DNA of 64,000 nt from Desulfovulcanus ferrireducens (GCF_018704065.1 NZ_JAGUQP010000003.1:1-64000), one strand, 5' to 3'; counted from the first letter of the stretch, positions 17,503 through 27,352 are shown. Notes: generated by a model not told the origin, from the letters alone. A program made the numbers and translations.

Positions 17503-17898
17503 TTAGAGTAAATGCTTAATCATATTATGCAGCGCCCGCCAATCATCATCATAAATATCAATAAATTTTAAGCCCAATTCATACTTGGTAAGCGGCAAAA
17601 CTTCTTTGACCCAGCCCACTTCAGCCACAGCCTTTAAGTATTGCCCCACATCGCTTTCAAAAACTTTAAAAAAGCTGGGATGAAATTTATTCAAACGAGG
17701 AATAAAAATTTTCACTTGTACCTTTTGTCCGGGAGAAAACTTTTGGGGAGATCTAATGCGTAAGCCTCCTGCACTAATATCCACACTTTCAAGACGATAC
17801 CATTTCTGCCGGCTTAAAGGAAAGACAAGCTCACATATTTCTACTTTATAATTTTTGGGCAACCGAACAAACTTACGCCGATCGTTTTGAACAGACAT
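17503..17898 (-). CDS. PilZ-domain protein
   Basis: The 131-residue product starts SVQNDRRKFVRLPKNYKVEI, which contains the RxxxR part of the PilZ c-di-GMP site. A SVDISAGGLRI motif (the D/NxSxxG part) follows near residue 50. PilZ proteins bind c-di-GMP and modulate flagella, exopolysaccharide or receptors. I chose ATG at 17898 because GAGGG lies 6 nt upstream. A longer reading frame starting at 18039 lies inside cheR and lacks homology. The start is 2 nt from the cheR stop, so the two genes are translationally close. An HD-GYP protein in the same operon would degrade c-di-GMP. Confidence 0.9.
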   Translation of the reverse strand: MSVQNDRRKFVRLPKNYKVEICELVFPLSRQKWYRLESVDISAGGLRIRSPQKFSPGQKVQVKIFIPRLNKFHPSFFKVFESDVGQYLKAVAEVGWVKEVLPLTKYELGLKFIDIYDDDWRALHNMIKHLL

Positions 17899-17899
17899 C

Positions 17900-18781
17900 T
17901 TATCCCTCTTTTTTGTACACAATAGCCCCTGGGTAATGAATTGGCTTAAAGGCTCTAGATATATTGTGCAGCGACTCAGAGTGCCCGATGAATAAATAAC
18001 CTCCGGGCAGCAAATTGTCATAAAAAGAAGCAATGACATTTTTCTTCATTTCATCATCAAAATAAATAATAACATTACGACAAAAAATAATATGCGATCG
18101 CTCAACCCGTTTAACCTGAAATCTATCACTTAAATTAAGCTGTCCAAAAGAAACAAGCTTCTTAACCTCGGGCTTAACCCTGTACTTCCCATTTCCTTCA
18201 TCAATAAAGTATTTGGCAATTATTTCTTTTGGAGTTGTACGCAAGGAGTACTGACTATAAACACCTCTTCTGGCACTCCTTAGGACTCCTTCAGATAGAT
18301 CATTGGCAGTAATCTTAATCTGCCAAGAATTTATCTCCAACTTTAGAACCTCATGTAAAATCATAGAAATAGTGTACGGCTCTTCACCAGTAGAACAACC
18401 GGCAGACCAGATATGCAACTTCTTTTGACCCTTGGCCCTTTGCTTGTCCAAAACTTCCTTTAGGATTATGTCCTGAAATACTTTAAGCTGGGGAGGGTTA
18501 CGATAGAAGCTGGTTTCATTCGTGGTTATAACCTCAAAAAGACGATTCAACTCCTGCTTGCGTCCTGGATCATACTTTAAAAAATAATAATATTCACCAA
18601 AACTCTTTAAGTTTAGTTCTTTTAACCGATTGATTAGTCTATTTTCTAATAGGTATTTTCGATTGTCGTTTATATAAATTCCACTCTGCTCGTAAATAAA
18701 ATCGCGAAGTTGGAAAAATTCCTTATCGGTAATTTTTAAATCATTTCTTAAAGTAATTGTCTTGGAAAATAATGAAGCCAT
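17900..18781 (-). CDS. cheR: Chemotaxis protein methyltransferase CheR
   Basis: The 293-residue protein has the CheR N-terminal helical domain (about 15-75, FFQLRDFIYEQSGIYIND) and a SAM-binding core. The core contains TNETSFYRNPPQ, WSAGCSTGEEPYTISMI (about 123-139) and IIFCRNVIIYFD. CheR methylates glutamates on chemoreceptors, and CheB reverses this. Both are in this operon, so the system has adaptation. No receptor gene is in the window. It starts 5 nt after the HEAT gene's stop. Confidence 0.96.
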   Translation of the reverse strand: MASLFSKTITLRNDLKITDKEFFQLRDFIYEQSGIYINDNRKYLLENRLINRLKELNLKSFGEYYYFLKYDPGRKQELNRLFEVITTNETSFYRNPPQLKVFQDIILKEVLDKQRAKGQKKLHIWSAGCSTGEEPYTISMILHEVLKLEINSWQIKITANDLSEGVLRSARRGVYSQYSLRTTPKEIIAKYFIDEGNGKYRVKPEVKKLVSFGQLNLSDRFQVKRVERSHIIFCRNVIIYFDDEMKKNVIASFYDNLLPGGYLFIGHSESLHNISRAFKPIHYPGAIVYKKEG

Positions 18782-18785
18782 TTTA

Positions 18786-20723
18786 TTATTCCTTTTCCAT
18801 AGCTTCTTGGATCTTATCTAAGGCCATTTCTGCTGCGTTCAGAACTTCTTCATTGTCACTATCCAAAACATCGATTAAAGCTCGAAAAGCAGCTCGCCCC
18901 CCAATTTCGCCCAGGGCCTCAATGGCTTTAATCCTAACCAACTCACTTGGACTTTGAAGCAAATTAATAATCGGGGGCAAAGCTTCCTTCACCTTTCTTA
19001 GTCCCAAGGCCTCCAGCGCCCTGACCTTTACCCAGTCATCCTCATCCTCTAAAGCCTCAAGTAAATAAGGTATACTTTCTTTATGCGAACATTTACCCAT
19101 TAACTCCACTAAAGTCAGACGTACTTCTCTGTTTTCGTCATAGAGCTTGTCCGATATTATTTCCAAAACCCCATTACGCTCCTCACACACACTGGCAATG
19201 GCTTCCAAGGCAATTTTGCGTACATCAGGAACCTCGTCCTCCAAAGCCTGCTTCAACTCTTCTAAACACTCCCTGGCCCCTAATTTACCAAAACCATACA
19301 CAGCCATTAACCGGTACATTGGATCTGGACTAGAAAACATCTGTTTAAATTTTGCCAGCACCTTTTCTCCGCCAATGCCCAGAATCGCATCCAGAGCTGC
19401 TTCTTTAACATCATCCCACGGATGGTCTAAAAATTCGAACAGTTTGTCCACGACCTGTTCATCTCGTAATTTTTGGCCTAAAAACTTCAAAGCACACTTA
19501 ATCACGTCGCCGTCGGTATGCTTTTCAAGGACATGAACAAAAAAGTCACGGGCTTCATGGCCGGCAATATTCATAAGAACAAGACTCAACTCCCTTTGTA
19601 TATCCCTGTGCTTCTCCCAAAAAATATCCATGAGTAACCTGGCTGCCTCTTTACCGCCTATTCGGCCCAAAACCTTGATACAAATTATGACCTGGGGATC
19701 ATGATCGGATTTAAGGCCCGAAACTAATTCTTCATTTATTCCAATACCCTCCAAAGCAGCGATAATTTTCATCAACCGTTCGTGATCCTTATCAGGATCT
19801 AACTTGGCAGCCAGAGCCAAAATTTTTTTCGTTGCCCGTTTGTCGCCGACAAAACTCAAGCCTGAAATAGCAGCGTCCTGGATTTCCTCCTCATCATCAT
19901 CTAAAGCCACTAAGAGATACTCATTGAACTTTTCTCGTTCAGCCTCAGAAAGAAAGGTCAATGACTTACCACCCAAAATATTGACTAAGGCTTTTATTAT
20001 TTTATTCCGCAAAGCTGTTGACGAGGAATCAAGCTTTTTTAAAAGCAGAGGAACAGATTTAATGTTGCCCATCTCGCCTAAAGCATCAACTATCATTGAC
20101 CCGACTAGTTCCGAGCTCTTGTCCAAGGCCCCGATCAAAGCCTTAATAGAAGAATCATCCCTAATCTTTAACAAAGCCTCAATAACGGCGAATTGTACCC
20201 ATTCATCGTCTTCTTCCAGAGCCTGGTGTAAACATGGTGCAGCCTCTTTTATTTTCAAATTACCCAAACTTACAGCGGCCTGATAACGGACATTGATTTC
20301 TGGATCTCTTAATAAAGCCTCGCACAGTGGAAGCACAACCAAATGCGAGTTACTTGTACCCAGGATGTCTGCGGCAAAAATTCTGACATCCGGATCAGGA
20401 TCTTTAAGGAGATTAATCAAGCTCTCCAAATCCTCATGTCCTATATGGCGTAATATATCCATGGCCAGGTTTCTGATAGAAGCGCTATCGCTTCTCAGCA
20501 GAGGGATCAGACCGTTAACTGCTCTTCTCCCGCCTATTTTGCGCAACGCCAGTTCGGCAGCTTCTTGCACACCAACATTGTCACTTTGCAACAAAGTTAT
20601 TAGTAAAGGTACAGCTTCTTGACAGTTTAAGTCTCTGGCAGCAAAAGCACCTTCTCTTTGTTCATCGCAACTTTTACTCCGCAATAAATCCAAAACCTTA
20701 TCCTTTGTCATTTGCTGGGACAT
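18786..20723 (-). CDS. HEAT-repeat protein of the chemotaxis operon
   Basis: About 645 residues are built from a run of roughly 20 HEAT/PBS-lyase-type repeats of about 31 residues, with D/P-x-V/I-R-x-x-A-x-x-x-L signatures (DPDVRIFAADILG, EVRLTLVELMG, DDWVKVRALEALGL). Such repeats form a solenoid for protein binding and carry no enzymatic motif. I chose ATG at 20723 because GGGAG lies 6 nt upstream; the GTG at 20738 is the alternative. Its position between cheB and cheR suggests a scaffold for the adaptation enzymes or receptors, which is inference. Confidence 0.9.
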   Translation of the reverse strand: MSQQMTKDKVLDLLRSKSCDEQREGAFAARDLNCQEAVPLLITLLQSDNVGVQEAAELALRKIGGRRAVNGLIPLLRSDSASIRNLAMDILRHIGHEDLESLINLLKDPDPDVRIFAADILGTSNSHLVVLPLCEALLRDPEINVRYQAAVSLGNLKIKEAAPCLHQALEEDDEWVQFAVIEALLKIRDDSSIKALIGALDKSSELVGSMIVDALGEMGNIKSVPLLLKKLDSSSTALRNKIIKALVNILGGKSLTFLSEAEREKFNEYLLVALDDDEEEIQDAAISGLSFVGDKRATKKILALAAKLDPDKDHERLMKIIAALEGIGINEELVSGLKSDHDPQVIICIKVLGRIGGKEAARLLMDIFWEKHRDIQRELSLVLMNIAGHEARDFFVHVLEKHTDGDVIKCALKFLGQKLRDEQVVDKLFEFLDHPWDDVKEAALDAILGIGGEKVLAKFKQMFSSPDPMYRLMAVYGFGKLGARECLEELKQALEDEVPDVRKIALEAIASVCEERNGVLEIISDKLYDENREVRLTLVELMGKCSHKESIPYLLEALEDEDDWVKVRALEALGLRKVKEALPPIINLLQSPSELVRIKAIEALGEIGGRAAFRALIDVLDSDNEEVLNAAEMALDKIQEAMEKE

Positions 20724-20883
20724 AACCAACTCCCACACGATACCCTTAACTTAGGGAATTTTGAATTATTTTAACTTACTATTTAACAATAAACTTAGCC
20801 AAAATTATCATTTTTTGTCTAGATATAAACTAATACAAATCTTAATAAACTAAAAAACTCTATAATCTTATCCAAATAACAAC

Positions 20884-21942
20884 TCACTCATATAAAAATG
20901 ATATTATTGTCTGCGGCATTTCCTCTACGTCAACAACAGCATCAGCCAAATTTCCTTCTACAATAGCTTTGGGCATACCATAGACTACACAAGACTCTTC
21001 GCTCTGGGCAATCGCTTTCCCACCTTTCTTCTTCAGTTCCTTTATACCTAAAAAACCATCGTTACCCATGCCTGTCAAAATCACTCCCAGCCCCCTTTTT
21101 CCCACACCAGTGGCAACAGAGGCTATGAGTACATCAGCCGAGGGTTTATACAACACATGACGAGGCTCAGAGTCTACTAACACATCAATACGGCTCACCT
21201 TCTGATCTATTTTCATATGCTGACCACCTGGGGCAACAAAGACATGGCCGGGCTTAACCACATCCCCATTCTCTGCCTCTTTAACCTTAAGCTTACAGGA
21301 TTCATTCAAACGCTTGGCAAAGGGTCCGGTAAAAGCCTTTGGCATATGTTGAGCGATTAAAATACAGGCTGGAAAATCCGCTGGAAGTTCTGATAGTACC
21401 TTTTGAACCACCGGAGGCCCACCAGTAGACACTCCAATAGCTACTATATCTCTGATAAGACTCCCTTTTGGAGTAGCTATTTTTTTCTGTTTTTTGGTAG
21501 TGTCAGAAACCTTCTTCTTAACACGCCTGATAACCTTAAGTTTATTTTTTCTCTTGGCTACAGATTTAACCTTGGCTCTTAGTTCGTGCTCGATCTTGAC
21601 GATTTCTAAACTGACCATGGATAATTGCTTAGGTATAAAGTCAACGGCTCCATATTCCATAGCCTTCAAGGTCGCCTCTGCCCCTTCAGTAGTTAAAGAA
21701 CTGACCATGATCACCGGCCTGGGCATTTCCATCATGATGTGCTTTAAAGCTGTTAACCCATCCATTTTGGGCATCTCAATATCCATGGTCACTACATCAG
21801 GGTCGTATTTGCGCACCATTTCCAAACCTTCCTCCCCATCACGAGCAACAGCCACTACTTCAATCTGAGGATCCTTTTTCAACATTGTGCTTATGGCTTT
21901 ACGCATGAACGCAGAGTCATCAACGACCACAACTTTTATCAT
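20884..21942 (-). CDS. cheB: Protein-glutamate methylesterase CheB
   Basis: A receiver domain (phospho-acceptor Asp54 in VTMDIEMPKMDG) is joined by a basic linker to a methylesterase. The esterase contains the three catalytic elements: Ser in IGVSTGGPP, His in IAQHMPKAF and Asp in TGMGNDGFLG. It removes methyl groups from chemoreceptors and deamidates them when phosphorylated by CheA. The start was set at ATG 21942 because AGGAG lies 7 nt upstream; the ATG six codons earlier lacks a site. The HD-GYP gene stop is about 30 nt upstream. Confidence 0.95.
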   Translation of the reverse strand: MIKVVVVDDSAFMRKAISTMLKKDPQIEVVAVARDGEEGLEMVRKYDPDVVTMDIEMPKMDGLTALKHIMMEMPRPVIMVSSLTTEGAEATLKAMEYGAVDFIPKQLSMVSLEIVKIEHELRAKVKSVAKRKNKLKVIRRVKKKVSDTTKKQKKIATPKGSLIRDIVAIGVSTGGPPVVQKVLSELPADFPACILIAQHMPKAFTGPFAKRLNESCKLKVKEAENGDVVKPGHVFVAPGGQHMKIDQKVSRIDVLVDSEPRHVLYKPSADVLIASVATGVGKRGLGVILTGMGNDGFLGIKELKKKGGKAIAQSEESCVVYGMPKAIVEGNLADAVVDVEEMPQTIISFLYE

Positions 21943-21972
21943 CCTTTCACTCCTACTCATCTTACGAATTGG

Positions 21973-23469
21973 TTATGAGCTATGCAAAACTTCTTTTAAT
22001 CTCGAAATCAAAGCTCCACTTTTTAACCCGTCCATACCCGCCTTTCTGACTAATTTGAGCCATTTTTCAACTAATTCTTCGTCCCATTGTCTGCCCGCGC
22101 CCTCTTCTAAAATTTTCTCTACCTCAGGCAAAGGTAAAGCTTTACGGTATGCTCGATCAGAAGTCATGGCTTCAAAAGCATCCACTACAGAAATAAGTTT
22201 GCCCAAAAAAGGTAGTTCCTCTCCTTTGAGTCCATCTGGATAGCCAAGACCATCAATACGTTCATGATGATGATATACAAGAGGGAATATATCTTTTAGA
22301 GTCCACACCTGAGATAAAATTTCTCTACCAATTAGCGGATGCTCTTTCATAATAGCAAACTCTTCCTCTGTCAGACGCCCTGGTTTGTTTAAAATATGGT
22401 CTGGTATACCTATCTTGCCAATATCATGAAGCACCCCTGCAGTATATAATTTTTCCAATTCAGAACTAGATAATCCCAAATTCGAGCCCAGTACCAAAGC
22501 ATAGGAAGCTACATTTTCAGAATGTCCTTTGGTATAATAATCTTTTGCCTCCACTGCCTTGGCATAGGAACGGATTATATCCATATTCATATCACGCAAC
22601 TTAGTATACATTTTCGCATTTTGAAAAGAATTCGCAGCATGTGAAGCAAAAATAGATAAAAGTTGAACATCCCTAGGAGTAAACAATTCTCTATCCTTCT
22701 CCCGAATCAAAGCTACCACACCTACTTTTTGCATCTGACTCATCAACGGAACAATTATTAATGAATAGGGAAAATTATCAAAACCCTTTTCTTGAAAAGT
22801 ATATCTGTCAATTAATTGCGAACGACCACCATCCAATACATCTTGAGATTTTTGTTGGACAAAAGAAAATATTTTTGTGTTAATACGAAAAATTTTTCCT
22901 CTAACTACAGATTTAACTAATTTTTTACTCTCATTAACTAGAAAAAGTACTACACTGTCAGGACGAAAATTTTTCTGAATATGACTAACAAATTCATACA
23001 CCAATGACTTTAAATCCAAGTGACTATTCAAGGCATTACTAAGATTGAGCACACGCACAACACTGCTCAATCTTTTTCTCTCCAACCTCTGTCTTCTAGC
23101 TTTAATGCTTTTATTTACCTTAACTAAAAGATGATTTATATTGAATGGTTTGGGCAAATAATCGGCTGCGCCCATTTTCATACACTCAACAGCAGTCTCA
23201 ATAGTCCCAAAGCCGGTCATAACCACAAAGTCTACATCTATTTTTTTCTCTTTAACCGCTTTAAGTAACTCCAGCCCGTTCATTTTAGGCATTTTCAGAT
23301 CAGAAATAACAAGATCTATATCCTGCTCTTTGGATAAAATCTGTAGAGCATCTTGACCATCTGTTGCCTGCAAAACCTCATAACCTTCATCCTGTAAGAC
23401 ATCTTTACAGATATCCCTCAGGCTTTCTTCGTCATCAACAACCAAAACCTTAAAAATCTTCTTATTCAT
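21973..23469 (-). CDS. Response regulator with GAF-like and HD-GYP domains (c-di-GMP phosphodiesterase)
   Basis: The 498-residue protein has a receiver domain (Asp57, VISDLKMPKMNG). Then comes a GAF-like segment of about 140-290 and a C-terminal HD-GYP domain. The last contains VLHDIGKIGIPDHILNKPG and HHERIDGLGYPDGLKGEELP. HD-GYP enzymes hydrolyse c-di-GMP to GMP. The full set of metal ligands appears present. It is the first gene of the chemotaxis operon and links it to c-di-GMP control together with the PilZ gene. It is divergent from tRNA-Pro. Confidence 0.93.
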   Translation of the reverse strand: MNKKIFKVLVVDDEESLRDICKDVLQDEGYEVLQATDGQDALQILSKEQDIDLVISDLKMPKMNGLELLKAVKEKKIDVDFVVMTGFGTIETAVECMKMGAADYLPKPFNINHLLVKVNKSIKARRQRLERKRLSSVVRVLNLSNALNSHLDLKSLVYEFVSHIQKNFRPDSVVLFLVNESKKLVKSVVRGKIFRINTKIFSFVQQKSQDVLDGGRSQLIDRYTFQEKGFDNFPYSLIIVPLMSQMQKVGVVALIREKDRELFTPRDVQLLSIFASHAANSFQNAKMYTKLRDMNMDIIRSYAKAVEAKDYYTKGHSENVASYALVLGSNLGLSSSELEKLYTAGVLHDIGKIGIPDHILNKPGRLTEEEFAIMKEHPLIGREILSQVWTLKDIFPLVYHHHERIDGLGYPDGLKGEELPFLGKLISVVDAFEAMTSDRAYRKALPLPEVEKILEEGAGRQWDEELVEKWLKLVRKAGMDGLKSGALISRLKEVLHSS

Positions 23470-23563
23470 AGACGACTATATTTCTTAATATTTTAATTTG
23501 TTAACTAAACAGCAAACGACAACTTGCTTTTTAAACCATCCTATTATAGTATTATAAAAGTAA

Positions 23564-23641
23564 CGGGATGTGGCTCAGTTTGGCTAGAGCGCAGCGTTCG
23601 GGACGCTGAGATCCGGGGTTCGAATCCCCGCATCCCGACCA
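23564..23641 (+). tRNA. tRNA-Pro (anticodon CGG)
   Basis: The 78-nt gene has acceptor CGGGATG paired with CATCCCG and anticodon stem CAGCG/CGCTG around the loop TTCGGGA, giving anticodon CGG. The T-arm is CGGGG-TTCGAAT-CCCCG, and CCA is encoded. A weak promoter candidate (TTGCTT near 23524, TATAGT near 23545) precedes it. It stands alone. Confidence 0.95.
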
Positions 23642-23655
23642 TTTTAGAGCCTAGA

Positions 23656-23685
23656 TTTGGGGGTTGATAACTCCTAACCCCCAAA
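23656..23685 (+). terminator. Hairpin after tRNA-Pro
   Basis: A perfect 10-bp inverted repeat, TTTGGGGGTT / AACCCCCAAA with a 10-nt loop, lies 15 nt after the tRNA. There is no clear T run, so it is only a possible terminator or processing barrier. Confidence 0.4.
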
Positions 23686-23709
23686 TTCCAAATACCCGCT
23701 CCCCAAATC

Positions 23710-25038
23710 CTACTTTCTGCCAATGCAAAAATAAGCAAATCCTTTTTCAGCCAAAAGCTCTGGTAAATACAAATTTCGTCCGTCAAAAATTATCGGCGCG
23801 GATAACTCTTTTTTAATTATTAAAAAATCAGGATTTCTAAACTGGTTCCATTCGGTAACAACAGCCAAGGCATTGGCCCCTTTTAAGGCAGCATATTGCT
23901 CATCCACTATCTCCACTAACTCATTGTCCTTAAGTATCTTTCTAGCGTTCTCACCTGCCACGGGATCAAAGGCCCGGATACGCATTCCCCTGGAGGTCAA
24001 CTCTTCAATGATTTCCAAGGATGGAGCTTCCCGCATGTCATCCGTGTTGGCCTTAAAAGCTAATCCCCATAAGGCCAGAACCTTCCCTTCAACCCCACCT
24101 TGAGGATCAAAATAATCTATGATTTTCCGGGCCAACACCCTCTTCTGTCTTTTATTTACACCGTCCACTGCTTCTAAAAGTTTGGGTTGGTACCCACTTT
24201 CATTGGCAGTTTGAATCAATGCCTTGACGTCCTTGGGAAAACACGAACCACCATAACCAACACCTGGATAAATAAAATGATACCCAATACGGTGATCCGA
24301 GCCTATGCCTACGCGCACATCACGCACATCAGCGCCGACGCGCTCACAAATATTAGCTATTTCATTGATAAAAGAAATCTTTGTGGCCAGCATGCAATTG
24401 GCTGCATATTTAGTCATCTCAGCACTTCGCACAGACATAACAATCAATTTATCCCTGGTACGCGCAAAAGGAGCATACAAAGCCTTTAGAAGCTCTGCAG
24501 TGCGTATATTATCAGTCCCTACGATCACCCGGTCCGGCTTCATAAAATCATTAACAGCATCGCCTTCTTTTAAAAATTCCGGATTGGAAACAACATCAAA
24601 CTCCAGGTCCATATTTCTTCTGTCCAGTTCTTCCTGAATTATGGACCGTACCTTATCGGCAGTACCCACAGGCACTGTAGATTTGTCCACGACTATTTTA
24701 TAATCTTCCATATGTTGGCCTATATCTTTGGCCACCTGGAACACATAAGATAAGTCAGCACGGCCATCCTCTTTGGGTGGAGTGCCTACACAGATAAAAA
24801 CAAAAAGAGAGTTTTTAAGCCCCTCTCTTATGTCTGTGGTAAAAAAAAGCCTGCCCTCAGCGTAGTTTCTCTTGACCAGCTCCTCTAAACCTGGCTCATA
24901 GATATGCACTTGTCCGTTTTGTAGTCTTTCGACCACTTGCGGATTTATATCCACACAATAGACTTTATTCCCCATTTCGGCAAAACAGGCAGCAGAAACA
25001 AGTCCTACATATCCTGTGCCCACGATACATATATCCAT
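23710..25038 (-). CDS. ugd: UDP-glucose 6-dehydrogenase
   Basis: The 442-residue product has the N-terminal NAD-binding motif [15 protein letters not shown] (about 7-21), the catalytic cysteine in [10 protein letters not shown] (near residue 262) and a C-terminal UDP-binding domain. Ugd oxidises UDP-glucose to UDP-glucuronate with 2 NAD+, for surface polysaccharide. I chose ATG at 25038, where GGAGG lies 6 nt upstream; the upstream ATG adds 13 residues unlike the family. A related GDP-mannose dehydrogenase is less likely. It is not next to the glycosyltransferase cluster. Confidence 0.93.
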   Translation of the reverse strand: MDICIVGTGYVGLVSAACFAEMGNKVYCVDINPQVVERLQNGQVHIYEPGLEELVKRNYAEGRLFFTTDIREGLKNSLFVFICVGTPPKEDGRADLSYVFQVAKDIGQHMEDYKIVVDKSTVPVGTADKVRSIIQEELDRRNMDLEFDVVSNPEFLKEGDAVNDFMKPDRVIVGTDNIRTAELLKALYAPFARTRDKLIVMSVRSAEMTKYAANCMLATKISFINEIANICERVGADVRDVRVGIGSDHRIGYHFIYPGVGYGGSCFPKDVKALIQTANESGYQPKLLEAVDGVNKRQKRVLARKIIDYFDPQGGVEGKVLALWGLAFKANTDDMREAPSLEIIEELTSRGMRIRAFDPVAGENARKILKDNELVEIVDEQYAALKGANALAVVTEWNQFRNPDFLIIKKELSAPIIFDGRNLYLPELLAEKGFAYFCIGRK

Positions 25039-25391
25039 GTAACTTCCTCCTCCAAACAGTTGAAAATTAGCTTTCATGAAACGAATACCGTCGGTGACAG
25101 GGAAAACTACCTCTTTTTACCATGTACCTGAGTTAATTCCTCTCAACTTAACCCGTTCACTACAAAAAAATCATGCTCCAAGCGCTTTTTTGCAAGTAAC
25201 CAGAAGTTAAAGATTTTAAAAGCTGAAATCATTTTTACCAATCATTTTAGTATGTCACGAGCATGTTCAGTTTTTTTATCTAGGCAGTTTATCCTGTTAG
25301 TCAGACTAGAATTTAGAAAAAAATTAATATAATTGAGTACAAATAACAAGTATTCAGTTAACAAATGAAATCTGATAAAAAGGAGTGCCAG
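25039..25391. other. Divergent intergenic region between ugd and mtaD
   Basis: This 353-bp gap should hold both promoters. On the plus strand a perfect -10 TATAAT lies at 25328-25333, but the region 17 nt upstream is a poor -35. No riboswitch motif I know, including the SAH riboswitch that sometimes precedes SAH-cycle genes, is recognisable. No coding frame is supported. Confidence 0.4.
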
Positions 25392-26642
25392 ATGACCATT
25401 CTAATCAAAAACATCCTTCTCGATGATAAACAGGTAGATATCTATATTCGACAGAACCGTTTTGAAAAAATTGGGACAAATTTGAATGAGCAGGCTGATG
25501 TGCTTATAGATGGACAGGATAAAGCCATCTTACCCTCGTTTATCAATAGCCATACCCATGCAGCTATGACTCTTCTAAGGGGGTATGCTGACGATTTGGA
25601 ACTCCATACCTGGCTTACAAAGTATATCTGGCCTTTTGAACAAAACCTCACCCAGGAAGATGTGTATTTGGGAACCAAATTGGCCTGTTTGGAGATGATT
25701 AAGTCCGGAACCACTTTTTTCAGTGACATGTATTGGTATATGCCCGGTACATTACAGGCTGTTGAGGATATGGGTCTACGCGCCGCCCTTTCTTCTGTTT
25801 TCATTGATTTTAATGATCCCAAAAAGGCAAAAAAATTCAGGAAACGAACCAGGGAGTTTTTTGCTGAGCATACGGATACGGAAAGAATAATTTTCACTCT
25901 AGGTCCGCATGCCATTTATACTGTATCCAAAGAATCGTTGATCTGGCTCAAAGAATTTGCCCAGGAAAAAAATCTTCTTATTCATATACACATTGCTGAG
26001 ACCAAAAAAGAGGTAGATGATTGCCTTAATGAACATGGTCTGACACCGGTGCGTTACTTAGAAAAAATTGGTTTTCTAGGCCCGAATATCATTTCCTGCC
26101 ACAATATCTGGGTTGACGAGGAGGAGATGGATATTCTGGCAAAGCATGAGGTAAAAATCGTCCATAATCCGGTATCAAATATGAAGCTTTGTTCCGGCAT
26201 TTTCCCTTACGCGAAGCTAAAAGAGCGTGATTTATGTATCGGCCTGGGTACCGACGGTTGCGCGTCCAATAATAACCTGGACATGCTTGAAGAGATGAAG
26301 GTGGCCACACTTTTGGCCAAAATATCCTCCAATGATCCAACGAATTTTACAGCTAAAGAGGCCTTTGACTGCGCCACTATTAACGGAGCCAAAATCTTTG
26401 GCCTGGATATCGGAGAAATTGCTCCAGGCAAACTAGCTGACTGTATTCTGGTTGATTTAAATCACCCGCAGCTTGTTCCCAACCATAACCTGATTTCGAA
26501 CATGGTCTACGCTGCAAGTGGCGAGTGTGTACACACCACCATTTGCAATGGTCAAATTTTGATGCATGACAGGCAGGTGCCCGGCGAGAAAGAATTGATT
26601 GCAGAAGTCAAGGATAGAATCAGTAAAAAGTTAAGAAAATAG
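25392..26642 (+). CDS. mtaD: 5-methylthioadenosine/S-adenosylhomocysteine deaminase
   Basis: The 416-residue amidohydrolase carries the family metal ligands: HTHAAM near residue 53, HIHIAETKKEV, SCHNIW and GTDGCASNNN with its catalytic Asp. MtaD deaminates S-adenosylhomocysteine to S-inosylhomocysteine and methylthioadenosine to methylthioinosine. It relieves product inhibition in cells with heavy methylation. The start is ATG 25392 because AAGGAG lies 6 nt upstream; an in-frame ATG 27 nt earlier lacks a site. Related chlorohydrolases/guanine deaminases share the fold, but overall match favours MtaD. Confidence 0.92.
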   Translation: MTILIKNILLDDKQVDIYIRQNRFEKIGTNLNEQADVLIDGQDKAILPSFINSHTHAAMTLLRGYADDLELHTWLTKYIWPFEQNLTQEDVYLGTKLACLEMIKSGTTFFSDMYWYMPGTLQAVEDMGLRAALSSVFIDFNDPKKAKKFRKRTREFFAEHTDTERIIFTLGPHAIYTVSKESLIWLKEFAQEKNLLIHIHIAETKKEVDDCLNEHGLTPVRYLEKIGFLGPNIISCHNIWVDEEEMDILAKHEVKIVHNPVSNMKLCSGIFPYAKLKERDLCIGLGTDGCASNNNLDMLEEMKVATLLAKISSNDPTNFTAKEAFDCATINGAKIFGLDIGEIAPGKLADCILVDLNHPQLVPNHNLISNMVYAASGECVHTTICNGQILMHDRQVPGEKELIAEVKDRISKKLRK

Positions 26643-26697
26643 AAAGATGAGGTATTAAAAGACAAAATGAGCAGCCCCTGAGGCTAGGATATACCTT

Positions 26698-26777
26698 GCC
26701 ATGAGGCTCGCTACTAAAATTTACTTTTGCACGCGTATTCGCTAAGCCTCGTGGCCTTTTGAGCTCGAGGTCAAAAG
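26698..26777. repeat. Tandem hairpins between mtaD and cobO
   Basis: GCCATGAGGCT (26698-26708) pairs with AGCCTCGTGGC (26745-26755) with one wobble. Directly after it CTTTTGA (26756-26762) pairs with TCAAAAG (26771-26777). Neither is followed by a T run, so they do not look like terminators. They could be RNA processing sites or a remnant repeat. Confidence 0.4.
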
Positions 26778-26805
26778 ACACTGCTAAGTTGAGGACAAAA
26801 TTAAA

Positions 26806-27312
26806 ATGCTTATTATTTACACAGGTCAAGGCAAAGGAAAAACTTCTGCTGCAACGGGGCAGGCCATAAGAGCCTTGGGACAAGGCCTTGTTGTCGTTTT
26901 TGGCCAGTTTCTTAAACGAGATGGCCAAGCCGGGGAACAGAAGATACTAGGAAACCTTTTGGGGCAAAACTTTTGGGCTTCTGGTATCGGTTTCTTTCGC
27001 CAGGAAACCGAAAGGAAAAAACACCAAAAAAAGGTTCTGGAACTTCTACAATGGGCAGAGCAAAAAGTAGATTCTGGCATAGATATGCTCATTTTGGATG
27101 AGGCTATCTATGTTTTAAATATGAATCTACTGCAAAGACAAGATATAGAGAATCTTATCACCCATTGTAGAGAACATGATGTGCATTTAGTTCTTACAGG
27201 CAGAGGGGCCCCTGAATGGTTGATTGAGCAGGCTGACCTGGTTTCAGAAATAAGGGAAGTTAAGCACCCGTATCGAACAGGAATCAAAGCCCAAAAGGGA
27301 ATTGAATTTTGA
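26806..27312 (+). CDS. cobO: Corrinoid (cob(I)yrinic acid a,c-diamide) adenosyltransferase
   Basis: The 168-residue protein has the P-loop GQGKGKTSAATG (about 7-18) and Walker B region LILDEAIYVLNMNL of the CobO/CobA/BtuR family. It moves the adenosyl group of ATP to cob(I)alamin or cob(I)yrinate. The ATG has no obvious strong ribosome binding site, but the motif position leaves no room for a longer start. Cobalamin biosynthesis fits the nickel/cobalt importer elsewhere in the window, although they are unlinked. Confidence 0.93.
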   Translation: MLIIYTGQGKGKTSAATGQAIRALGQGLVVVFGQFLKRDGQAGEQKILGNLLGQNFWASGIGFFRQETERKKHQKKVLELLQWAEQKVDSGIDMLILDEAIYVLNMNLLQRQDIENLITHCREHDVHLVLTGRGAPEWLIEQADLVSEIREVKHPYRTGIKAQKGIEF

Positions 27313-27321
27313 GTTTGTTGT

Positions 27322-27346
27322 GTTTATCCCGCCTTTGGCGGGATAA
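27322..27346. terminator. GC-rich hairpin between convergent cobO and AmrS genes
   Basis: TTATCCCGCC and GGCGGGATAA pair perfectly around a TTT loop in the 40-bp gap between the two stop codons. It is symmetric and may serve both directions, but neither side has a clear T run. Confidence 0.5.
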
Positions 27347-27352
27347 CAAAAG

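Noticed and set aside
17899-18039. 47-residue N-terminal extension of the PilZ protein
   Set aside because: It lies in the cheR coding region in another frame; the ATG at 17898 has a good ribosome binding site and matches PilZ proteins.
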